The position numbers and the translations under genes are program-made. Shown piece after piece: positions 1 to 6,817 of a DNA stretch of 64,000 bases (its first letter is position 1; each line of letters opens with the position of its first letter). Source of the DNA: Capsulimonas corticalis. GTDB lineage: Bacteria; Armatimonadota; Armatimonadia; Armatimonadales; Capsulimonadaceae. The notes beneath the pieces are model-generated. The model was not told the DNA's origin. It made no database searches and was given only the letters and a program-made list of their open reading frames with translations. The stretch covers positions 2,356,001 to 2,420,000 of the forward strand of contig NZ_AP025739.1 of the NCBI RefSeq assembly GCF_003574315.2. The letters run 5' to 3'.

Positions 1-60
1 TGACGGGAGAAGACTCCAAAGACATATTCCAGCGCAGCTCTTGCCATTCCATGGTGAGAA

Positions 61-119
61 TTATCCACAAAAAATGGTTAATTCGGCCAATTGCCCCCGG
101 ATCGGCAATGCCTTATAAT
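61..119 (+). promoter_or_regulatory. Promoter with upstream TTATCCACA box, first pilin-like gene
   Basis: A -35 TTGCCC (91-96) and -10 TATAAT (114-119) are separated by 17 bp. Thirty bases upstream of the -35 lies TTATCCACAAAAAA followed by TGGT (from 61). The same box sits at the same distance from the promoter of the next gene (1183). The box resembles a DnaA box, but the repeated position suggests a regulator site. Bases 1-60 hold nothing recognisable. Confidence 0.7.
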
Positions 120-148
120 GGAACTCAAGCAAACGTCGTCACGGTTTA

Positions 149-162
149 TGTAACCGGTTTCA
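149..162. promoter_or_regulatory. LacI-type (cre-like) operator in the leader of the first pilin-like gene
   Basis: TGTAACCGGTTTCA fits the 14-bp cre-type consensus bound by LacI-family proteins (TGWAANCGNTNWCA). It lies 30 bp downstream of the -10 box and upstream of the start codon, a position suited to repression. A near copy precedes the GH4 gene at 63770. The cognate protein is not in this window. Confidence 0.5.
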
Positions 163-211
163 TTATTCGGCGACGCCATTTGCGTTCGAAGTCATCAAAG
201 GAGTACTATCA

Positions 212-1087
212 ATGTCGCACCATTATTCCGTAAAGTCCACACATAAAGGCTTCACTCTGATCGAGCTGCTCGTTGTTATCGCTATCATTGCGATTCTCGC
301 CGCTATTCTCTTCCCGGTGTTCGCCAAGGCGCGCGAGAAGGCGCGTCAGATCTCCTGTACGTCCAACGAGAAGCAGCTTGGCCTTGGCTTCCTTCAATAT
401 CAGCAGGACAATGACGAGCAGATGCCCTATCCCCCGGCGTCCGCGGGCGGTTTCGGGCAGGGCTGGGCAGGATTGATCTACCCGTATGTCAAGAGCGCCG
501 GCGTCTTCGCCTGCCCGGATGATCCCACGCAGCCCGTCGCCGGCCGCTATAAAGAGTCGTACGCCATGAACGCCAACATGTGGCCGAAGGGCTCTACGTA
601 TCATGGGACCGGAACCAGCGCGATCGCTTCGCAGAGCAGCCCGGCGGCCACGGTTCTGCTGTTTGAAGTCCAGAATATCTCGTCCACGGGCGACGGCGCC
701 TTTGGGGTCGATGTCACGAACCCAATCGAAGGGCAGTCGCCCGCCGGCACTGGCAGCATCAGCGGTTCGTCCGGCTCCACGGACGATGCGCGCCCGAACA
801 GCAACTACAACCATGGCGTCTACGCCACCGGGAACATCGGCGGCTACACGCTGATCAACGCCACCGGCAATGGCCTGGGCATCCACACCGACGGCGCGAA
901 CTACCTGGCGTCGGACGGCCATGTTAAGTGGCTGCGTCCAAGCGCGGTGAGCGGCGGCATGCCGGCGGCAAGCGAAAGCGCGGTGGAAGTCCACGACGCC
1001 GGGGACAATGTCGGTACGGCGGCCGGCACCGGAAGCTTGACCCAGCAGAGCGGCGCCAAGGTCGCGATGACCTTCAGCCCGATCTAG
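212..1087 (+). CDS. DUF1559 pilin-like protein (prepilin leader, H-x9-DG)
   Basis: A 291-residue protein. Residues 1-12 are a short basic leader ending in G, followed by [19 protein letters not shown], the type IV pilin/type II pseudopilin signature. A prepilin peptidase would cut after the Gly and methylate the Phe. The rest is a DUF1559-like domain with paired cysteines ([14 protein letters not shown]) and the late motif [16 protein letters not shown] (H-x9-DG). It ends in MTFSPI, close to the ATFS tail of three sister proteins here. The start is fixed by AAAGGAG 7 bp before ATG. The secreted fucosidase gene follows and shares a promoter box. The function of this family is not established; surface display or glycan binding is an inference. 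Confidence 0.9.
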   Translation: MSHHYSVKSTHKGFTLIELLVVIAIIAILAAILFPVFAKAREKARQISCTSNEKQLGLGFLQYQQDNDEQMPYPPASAGGFGQGWAGLIYPYVKSAGVFACPDDPTQPVAGRYKESYAMNANMWPKGSTYHGTGTSAIASQSSPAATVLLFEVQNISSTGDGAFGVDVTNPIEGQSPAGTGSISGSSGSTDDARPNSNYNHGVYATGNIGGYTLINATGNGLGIHTDGANYLASDGHVKWLRPSAVSGGMPAASESAVEVHDAGDNVGTAAGTGSLTQQSGAKVAMTFSPI

Positions 1088-1126
1088 CGCCGGGCAGGCG
1101 CGCTGAGCGCCGATGTTCGACGAAGG

Positions 1127-1161
1127 CCTTGCGAATCCGAGATGGCGTCTCATTCGCAAGG
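1127..1161 (+). terminator. Hairpin after the pilin-like gene
   Basis: CCTTGCGAAT and ATTCGCAAGG form a 10-bp stem, with GAGA/TCTC pairing further inside. Only a weak T run (TCTTT) follows. It probably separates the pilin-like gene from the fucosidase, which has its own promoter. Confidence 0.55.
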
Positions 1162-1182
1162 TCTTTGGCGGGACGGTGAGAT

Positions 1183-1240
1183 TTATCCACAAAAACGGTG
1201 AGTCTCGTCAATTGCGGTTTTTCGTGGGCGCCCTTATAAT
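1183..1240 (+). promoter_or_regulatory. Promoter with TTATCCACA box for the fucosidase gene
   Basis: TTGCGG (1212-1217) and TATAAT (1235-1240) are 17 bp apart. TTATCCACAAAAACGGT begins at 1183, 29 bp upstream of the -35, repeating the arrangement at 61-96 almost base for base and ending in the same CAATTGC. The two neighbouring genes are therefore probably co-regulated by the same factor. Confidence 0.7.
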
Positions 1241-1327
1241 AGAGACATCAAAACAGTACTGGCGGACAGTGTGATCGTCGTGTCTTTTGCGATCATTGCG
1301 ATTTTTCTGTCCCAGGCGAAAAGGCAA

Positions 1328-3007
1328 GTGGATCCATTGTTAACGAAGCATTTTTGGAATACGGCGGCGGCGAGCCTGCTGCTGATGGGCGCCGCGCTGG
1401 CTGGACCCGCGCAGGCGCAGGGACCGGCCCAGACCGATCCGCACATGCAGTGGTGGCGCGACGCCAGGTTCGGCATGTTCATCCATTGGGGGCCGATCAG
1501 CGTGATGGGGCAGGAGATCAGCTGGAGCCGGTCCCCAGGCCCTGGCGGCGCGAACCCTGGCGGTATTCCGGCGGCCACGTACGACAACCTCTACAAGCAG
1601 TTTAATCCGACGAAGTTTGACGCCAAGGCGATTGTCGCGATGGCGAAGGCGGCGGGGATGAAGTATATCGTCTTCACCTGCAAGCACCACGACGGCTTCT
1701 GCGAATTCGATAGCAAGCTCACGGATTACAAGATCACGAATCCCGAGTCGCCGTACGACAAAGACATCGTCAAGCAGCTCGCCGACGCCACTCACGCGGC
1801 CGGCCTGCACTGGTGCGTTTACTACTCGCAGCCGGACTATCACAATCCCGACTTTCATGTGAACCAGGCAGCGTACGACCAATACTTCCACCGCCAGGTT
1901 CACGAGCTTTTGACGGATTACGGCAAAGTCGACCTGATCTGGTTCGATGGTCTGGGCGGAACGGCGCAGGATTGGGACGCCGAGAATCTCTTCCGCGAGA
2001 TGCGGGCCGATAACCCCAATTTGATCATCAACAACCGGTGCGGGCTGCCGGGCGATTACTATACGCCGGAGCAGACGATTGGATCGTACGACGATCAAAA
2101 GCCATGGGAAACGTGCATGACGATCGGCGATCAGTGGGCGTATAAACCCGGCGACAACTATAAAAGCGCGAAGCAGTGCATTCAGACCCTGGCGCGGTGT
2201 GTCGGCGGCGACGGGAACCTGCTGCTCAATATCGGACCGCAGTCCGATGGCGCCGTCGATCCCACGCAGGCGAATCGGCTGCAAGCAATCGCCGGATGGA
2301 TGAAGACGCACAGCGACGCCGTTGCCGGAACGCGCGGCGGTCCGTACAAGCCGACGGGCGATTACGTTTCGACGCGCAAGGGCGACATGGTTTATATCCA
2401 TGTCCTGAACTGGAACGGCGAGGACATCCAGCTGCCGCCGCTGTCCCGAAAGATCGTCAAGAGCGCGCTGCTGGGCGGCGGTCGCATCGCGGTCCATCAG
2501 AGCGCCGACGGCGTGACGGTCCACATTCCCGCTTCGGCGCATGACGCCGCCGATACGGTGGTCGCGCTGAAGCTCGGCGGTTCGGCGATGGATCTGGCTC
2601 CGATCGCCCCCATGCCCAAAACGCCGCTCGCCACTTTGTCGGCATCGGATGTGTTCCGGAACGACCCGACCTACGCGGCGGGGATGGCGTTCGACGCCGA
2701 CGAAGAGACGCGCTGGGCGACCGACGATGGGACAAAGCAGGCGACGCTGACGGCGACCTTTGAGAAGCCGACGACGGTGCAGGGGATCGCCATCAAAGAG
2801 GCCATCGAGGAGCGGGTTCAGAAGTTCGAGATCCAGTATCAACAGCCGGGCGGCTCCGATTGGATCACCGTGGCGAGCGGCGCCAAGATCGGCAACACCT
2901 ACCAGGCGAGCTTCGCGCCGGTGACGGCGCGGGCGTTCCGCCTGAACATCCTGGACGCAACCGACGGTCCGACGATCTCCGAAATCACTTTCGTGACGGC
3001 GAAATAA
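1328..3007 (+). CDS. Secreted alpha-L-fucosidase (GH29) with F5/8 type C domain
   Basis: Hydrolyses terminal alpha-L-fucose from glycans; predicted to be exported. A signal peptide (hydrophobic run ASLLLMGAALAGPAQA) precedes the GH29 barrel, which starts at MQWWRDARFGMFIHWGPIS and carries the nucleophile region DLIWFDG. Conserved GH29 blocks HHDGFC and NIGPQSDG are present. The last 130 residues (from LSASDVF) look like a galactose-binding/discoidin domain, often a carbohydrate-binding appendage. The start is uncertain: the frame is open back to a GTG at 1271, but GTG 1328 or TTG 1337 gives a normal signal peptide. The dioxygenase gene follows 25 bp downstream. Confidence 0.88.
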   Translation: MDPLLTKHFWNTAAASLLLMGAALAGPAQAQGPAQTDPHMQWWRDARFGMFIHWGPISVMGQEISWSRSPGPGGANPGGIPAATYDNLYKQFNPTKFDAKAIVAMAKAAGMKYIVFTCKHHDGFCEFDSKLTDYKITNPESPYDKDIVKQLADATHAAGLHWCVYYSQPDYHNPDFHVNQAAYDQYFHRQVHELLTDYGKVDLIWFDGLGGTAQDWDAENLFREMRADNPNLIINNRCGLPGDYYTPEQTIGSYDDQKPWETCMTIGDQWAYKPGDNYKSAKQCIQTLARCVGGDGNLLLNIGPQSDGAVDPTQANRLQAIAGWMKTHSDAVAGTRGGPYKPTGDYVSTRKGDMVYIHVLNWNGEDIQLPPLSRKIVKSALLGGGRIAVHQSADGVTVHIPASAHDAADTVVALKLGGSAMDLAPIAPMPKTPLATLSASDVFRNDPTYAAGMAFDADEETRWATDDGTKQATLTATFEKPTTVQGIAIKEAIEERVQKFEIQYQQPGGSDWITVASGAKIGNTYQASFAPVTARAFRLNILDATDGPTISEITFVTAK

Positions 3008-3032
3008 ACCACTGACGATTGAGGGGAAACGC

Positions 3033-3995
3033 ATGAGCACATTGGCGATGAACACAAAGCTCTCGCAGGAACAGATCGCCCAGTTCCATCGCGAGGGGTA
3101 TCTGATGGTGGGGGATGTCTTCACCGAAGCCGACCTCCAGCCCGTGATCGATGAAGTCAGCGAAGAGATCGATATCCGCGCGCGCGAGCTAGTCGCAAGC
3201 GGCGAGCTCTCTCAGACTTACGAAGGCGAAGATTTCGAGTATCGGCTGGCGAAGATCAGCGCGGAGACCGACAAGGTCGCTCTGGGGATCTGGAACGGCC
3301 AGCTTGCCGGTCCCGCCTTCTTCGGCCTGATCACCAATCCCAGCCTGCTGGATGTCGCCGAGCAGATCTGCGGCGAAGAACTGATCGCGAGCAGCGTCTA
3401 CCGCCTGCGCCCGAAGATCCCCGGCCACCGCAACTCGGCGGTCCCGTGGCACCAGGATTCGGGTTACTTCGAGCCGTACTGCGACAAGGCGCTCGTTCTG
3501 ACCGTCTGGCTTCCGCTGGTGAACGCCGACGCCTCCAACGGCTGCATGTGGGTTCTCCCCAAGACGCATCTGGGCGAAGTCGTCCCGCATATCCAGGCAA
3601 ACGGCAAGCCTTATCTGGAAATCCCTGACACGCATCTGCCCGAAGGCGAGCCGCTGTGCGTCCCGGTCAAAAAGGGCGGCGTGCTGCTCATGACCAACAA
3701 AACCGCGCACGCGAGCTTTGAAAACTCGACCGACCGCGTCCGCTGGAGCATGGACCTGCGCTACCAGAGCGCCGCCCTGCCCACGAACGCAAATATCACC
3801 CGCCTGCCCGGCGAATCCGTCCCGTCGCCCGAGGACGGTGTCCCAATCGCCTGCTACCCGCCCGAAGCCGACTTCCTGGTGCGCAGCAAAGCGCGTCCGA
3901 ACGAGATCGTGACCTCGGCGGCGGAGTTCCACCGCCTGCGTAACGAACATCTCGCGCAGCCGATGACGAACCGGTTCGCGGGGACCTGGGCTTAG
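3033..3995 (+). CDS. Phytanoyl-CoA dioxygenase (PhyH) family protein
   Basis: A 320-residue Fe(II)/2-oxoglutarate oxygenase of the PhyH family, predicted cytoplasmic because no signal is seen. FHREGYLMVGDVF is the usual N-terminal block. The iron ligands can be placed as the HQD of VPWHQDSGY and the distal His of TAHASFEN, with RVRWSMDLRYQ as the likely 2-oxoglutarate-binding region. GAGGGG precedes ATG. Family members hydroxylate many small substrates, so the substrate cannot be named. Its place between a fucosidase and a sugar importer suggests action on a sugar-derived or osmolyte-like molecule, which is inference. Confidence 0.82.
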   Translation: MSTLAMNTKLSQEQIAQFHREGYLMVGDVFTEADLQPVIDEVSEEIDIRARELVASGELSQTYEGEDFEYRLAKISAETDKVALGIWNGQLAGPAFFGLITNPSLLDVAEQICGEELIASSVYRLRPKIPGHRNSAVPWHQDSGYFEPYCDKALVLTVWLPLVNADASNGCMWVLPKTHLGEVVPHIQANGKPYLEIPDTHLPEGEPLCVPVKKGGVLLMTNKTAHASFENSTDRVRWSMDLRYQSAALPTNANITRLPGESVPSPEDGVPIACYPPEADFLVRSKARPNEIVTSAAEFHRLRNEHLAQPMTNRFAGTWA

Positions 3996-4033
3996 AGAGG
4001 AAAATGCCCCTGGCCTCACTGGCTCGTCGGGTA

Positions 4034-4222
4034 GTTTTCACGTCGGCGTTTTACCCGAGTATAAAACTCGGGCCTTGGGAGTCGCTTCGCGACTAGGCGT
4101 CCGTGCCGGACGCAAATGCCGACTATCGAACGCTTGGCTCTTCGTCCGGGACGGACGATTAGCGGCTTTTGCCGCTCCCAAGGCCCGGCTTTTATAGCCG
4201 GGTAAAACGCTGACGTGAAAAC
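4034..4222. repeat. 189-bp nested palindromic element with six hairpins
   Basis: Arms 4034-4080 and 4176-4222 are inverted repeats identical at 42 of 47 positions. Each arm also folds alone: CCCGAGT/ACTCGGG on the left and CCCGGCT/AGCCGGG on the right. Four of the five differences between arms are paired changes that keep these local stems. Four more hairpins lie between: 4080-4094, 4097-4113 (GCGTCCG/CGGACGC), 4142-4158 (TCGTCC/GGACGA) and 4161-4176. There is no ORF. It could be a REP/MITE-like element or a structured RNA between the dioxygenase and ABC genes. Confidence 0.85.
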
Positions 4223-4271
4223 CTACTCTGATGAACCGATGGGGACCCGGGGGCATCCTGAGAAGCACACT

Positions 4272-5774
4272 ATGCCACCACTCGCCCTCCAGCTTCGCGG
4301 CGTCAGTAAACGCTATCCCGGCATGCTGGCCGTGGACGCCGTGGATTTCGACGTCCGGCCCGGCGAGGTCCACGCCTTGCTCGGAGAGAACGGCGCGGGG
4401 AAGTCGACGCTGGTCAGTTTGATCGCCGGGTCGTTTTCGGATTACACGGGCGACGCGTGGATCGACGGCGAGCGGGTGACGCTGCATACGCCGGCGGCGG
4501 CGAAGGCGCTGGGGATTGAGATGATCCATCAGGAGCTTAGCCTGGCGCCGCCGCTGAGTTTGGCCGAGAATTTACTCGCGGGCCAACTGCCCGCGAAGCG
4601 AGGAATTGTCGATCGGCGCGCGCTTCGGGAGGAGGCGGCGCGGCTGCTGCGGTGGGTGGGCGTCGATCTGGACCCGGATACGCGGGTGGAGGAGATCAGC
4701 CAGCCGCAGGCGCAGCTGGTGGAGATCGCGAAGGCGCTGGGCGCCAATCCCAAAATTTTGATCATGGACGAGCCGACGTCTTCGCTGAGCCGTGAGGAAG
4801 TCGCGCGGCTGTTTCGACTGGTGAAAGAGTTACGCGCCACGGGGCTCGCCGTGATCTATATTTCGCACCATTTGCCGGAGCTGGCCGAGATCGCGGACCG
4901 CGTAACGGTGATGCGGGACGGCAAAAAAGTCGATACGCTGGAGATGGGCGAGGCTACTCCGGAGCGGCTGGTGGAGATGATGGTTGGGGGCGTGGCGGCG
5001 GCGCTGTATCCGAAGCGCGCGAGCGCTCCCGGCGCGGAGCGTCTGCGGGTGGATGATCTGAGCCGGGCCGGCTTCTTCCACAACGTGTCGTTTGCCATGC
5101 GCGCTGGCGAGATCGTCGGAATCGGCGGGCTGTCGGGGGCGGGGCGCAGTGAACTCGCGCGCTCGATTTGCCGGATCGATCCCGTGACGCGCGGCCGGAT
5201 CGCGATCGACGGCGAGCCGTCGCGGGCGAAGAGTTACGGGCAGGCGATCCGGGAAGGCTTCGCGTATTTGACAGAGGACCGCAAGAGCCAGGGATTGGCG
5301 CTGCGGCTGAGCGTCTCGGACAATATTTTGGGCGGCGTGATCGGGCGCCAATCGCGTTTTGGGGTTTATTCCTCGCGCCGAGGCCAGGGCGTCGTGCGGG
5401 AGATGATCGCCGCGCTGCAAGTGCAGCCGCCGGACGCCGCGCGTGAGGCGGGCGGCCTGAGCGGCGGCAACCAGCAGAAAGTCTTGCTGGCGAAGTGGCT
5501 GGCGACGAAGCCCAAGGTCTTAATCCTGGATGAGCCGACGCGGGGCGTGGATGTCGCGGCCAAGGCCGTGATCCATCAGGCGATTGTGGAGGCGGCCGGC
5601 CAGGGCGTCGCTGTCCTGCTGATCTCTTCGGACCTTCCCGAACTGGTCGGACTGTCGGACCAGGTGCTGATTTTACGCAAAGGCCGCTTGATCGGACGTT
5701 TGGACAAAACCGACTGTTCGGAGCAAGCGGCGCTGCTGGCCGCGAACGGTCAGGGAGCGCTGTCGCCGATATGA
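4272..5774 (+). CDS. Sugar ABC importer ATPase, two ATP-binding domains (RbsA/MglA type)
   Basis: About 500 residues with two fused nucleotide-binding domains, the arrangement of carbohydrate importer ATPases of the ribose/galactose class. The first domain has GENGAGKST (Walker A) and ILIMDEPTSSL (Walker B). The second has a degenerate Walker A (GGLSGAGRSEL), signature LSGGNQQKV and LILDEPTRGVD, as is usual in this class. ATG 4272 (MPPLALQL) is preferred over the in-frame ATG at 4215, which lies inside the palindromic element. Its stop overlaps the next start (ATGA at 5771), showing translational coupling to the permeases. Confidence 0.9.
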   Translation: MPPLALQLRGVSKRYPGMLAVDAVDFDVRPGEVHALLGENGAGKSTLVSLIAGSFSDYTGDAWIDGERVTLHTPAAAKALGIEMIHQELSLAPPLSLAENLLAGQLPAKRGIVDRRALREEAARLLRWVGVDLDPDTRVEEISQPQAQLVEIAKALGANPKILIMDEPTSSLSREEVARLFRLVKELRATGLAVIYISHHLPELAEIADRVTVMRDGKKVDTLEMGEATPERLVEMMVGGVAAALYPKRASAPGAERLRVDDLSRAGFFHNVSFAMRAGEIVGIGGLSGAGRSELARSICRIDPVTRGRIAIDGEPSRAKSYGQAIREGFAYLTEDRKSQGLALRLSVSDNILGGVIGRQSRFGVYSSRRGQGVVREMIAALQVQPPDAAREAGGLSGGNQQKVLLAKWLATKPKVLILDEPTRGVDVAAKAVIHQAIVEAAGQGVAVLLISSDLPELVGLSDQVLILRKGRLIGRLDKTDCSEQAALLAANGQGALSPI

Positions 5775-6817
5775 GCCAACCGATGAGTTCTCCCATTGTT
5801 TCCGAGCCGCATCACGATCGGGCCGCCGCTCGAGCCGCCCGGCTGCGCGGCGGCCGAACGGCCCCGCGATGGGTGAGCGCCGGCGGCGTCTTTCTGCTGG
5901 TCGCGGCGCTCGCCGTGCTCGGACGGATCCTCTCCCCCGATTTTCTCACGGCGGGCAATCTGCTCAATATGCTGCGCGCGGTGACGCTGCTTGGTATCGT
6001 CGCGATCGGTGCGACCTTTGTCACATATAGCGGACATTATGTCGATCTCTCCACACCTGCGATCATGGCGAGCGCCGGGATCGTGACCGTGGCGGCGCTG
6101 CCGCTGGGGATTGCCCCGGCGCTCGCATGCGGCCTGCTTGCCGGAGTTGCGGTCGGCGCGATCAACGGCGCCGTCGTCGGATACCTGCGCCTCAACCCGA
6201 TTATCTGGACGCTGGCGATGGCCTCCATGATCGACGGCGCCATTCGCTGGGGATTCCATGGCCAGCAAGTGTATCCCAATGAAGGAACGGCGGCGGGGCG
6301 GATCATGGTCTCGATGTACGCCGCGCAGCTTCCCGGCGGCGTTCCGGTGATTGTCGCGGTCTTAGGCGCGCTGGCGATCTTAGGGTGGTTTCTGATGAAC
6401 AGTACGGCGTTCGGCGCGCGCGTGCGCTTGGTCGGCGCGGCTTATGAAGCGGCGCGCATGACGGGCCTCGACGTTCGGGCGCTGGTCGCGCTGGCGTTTG
6501 TTGTGTCGTCGGCGACGGCCGCTGTCGGAGGGATCCTGCTCACATCGCTCAATAAAGTCGGCGCGGCCTATATCGGATCGGGATACGATTTCATGGCGGT
6601 CACGGCCGTCGTCATCGGCGGGGTGACCCTGAACGGGGGGCGCGGCTCGATCCCGGGCGCGCTGGGCGGCGTGCTCGTCATCGGCCTGCTGCGCAATATC
6701 ATGACGCTAATTGGGATCGGGTCGTTCGGCCAATTGATCGTTCAGGGGATCGTGTTCATCGCCGCCGTCGGCGCCAGCGCCTATTCTCTGCGAAAGGCGG
6801 GCCGCGATGATTCGTGA
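5771..6817 (+). CDS. Sugar ABC importer permease (RbsC-like)
   Basis: A 348-residue polytopic inner-membrane permease of the BPD_transp_2 family, with roughly eight to ten hydrophobic segments. Typical blocks are LLGIVAIGATFVTYSGHYVDLS, cut here to its recognisable core GHYVDLS, and the late GGVTLNGGRGSIPGALGG. It overlaps the ATPase gene by 4 bp and the next gene by 11 bp. With the permease domain of the next gene it should form a heterodimeric channel. The substrate is unknown; fucose or another hexose would fit the neighbouring fucosidase. Confidence 0.88.
   Translation: MSQPMSSPIVSEPHHDRAAARAARLRGGRTAPRWVSAGGVFLLVAALAVLGRILSPDFLTAGNLLNMLRAVTLLGIVAIGATFVTYSGHYVDLSTPAIMASAGIVTVAALPLGIAPALACGLLAGVAVGAINGAVVGYLRLNPIIWTLAMASMIDGAIRWGFHGQQVYPNEGTAAGRIMVSMYAAQLPGGVPVIVAVLGALAILGWFLMNSTAFGARVRLVGAAYEAARMTGLDVRALVALAFVVSSATAAVGGILLTSLNKVGAAYIGSGYDFMAVTAVVIGGVTLNGGRGSIPGALGGVLVIGLLRNIMTLIGIGSFGQLIVQGIVFIAAVGASAYSLRKAGRDDS

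Noticed and set aside
51-233. 60-codon frame before the first pilin-like gene
   Set aside because: It overlaps promoter, operator and ribosome site of the pilin-like gene and has no ribosome site of its own.
61-1191. TTATCCACA boxes taken as a replication origin
   Set aside because: Only isolated boxes, no cluster, no AT-rich unwinding region and no dnaA, dnaN or gidA nearby. Their fixed spacing to promoters fits gene control better.
1340-3124. Long minus-strand open frame opposite the fucosidase gene (and similar ones at 30482-32359, 49111-50709, 56080-57873)
   Set aside because: High-GC genes leave long antisense frames. These are Arg/Ala/Gly-rich, match no family and lie wholly inside clear genes.
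4034-4222. Insertion sequence or integron-type attC site
   Set aside because: No transposase or integrase reading frame is present, and the stem lacks the core sites of attC. Recorded as a palindromic repeat only.
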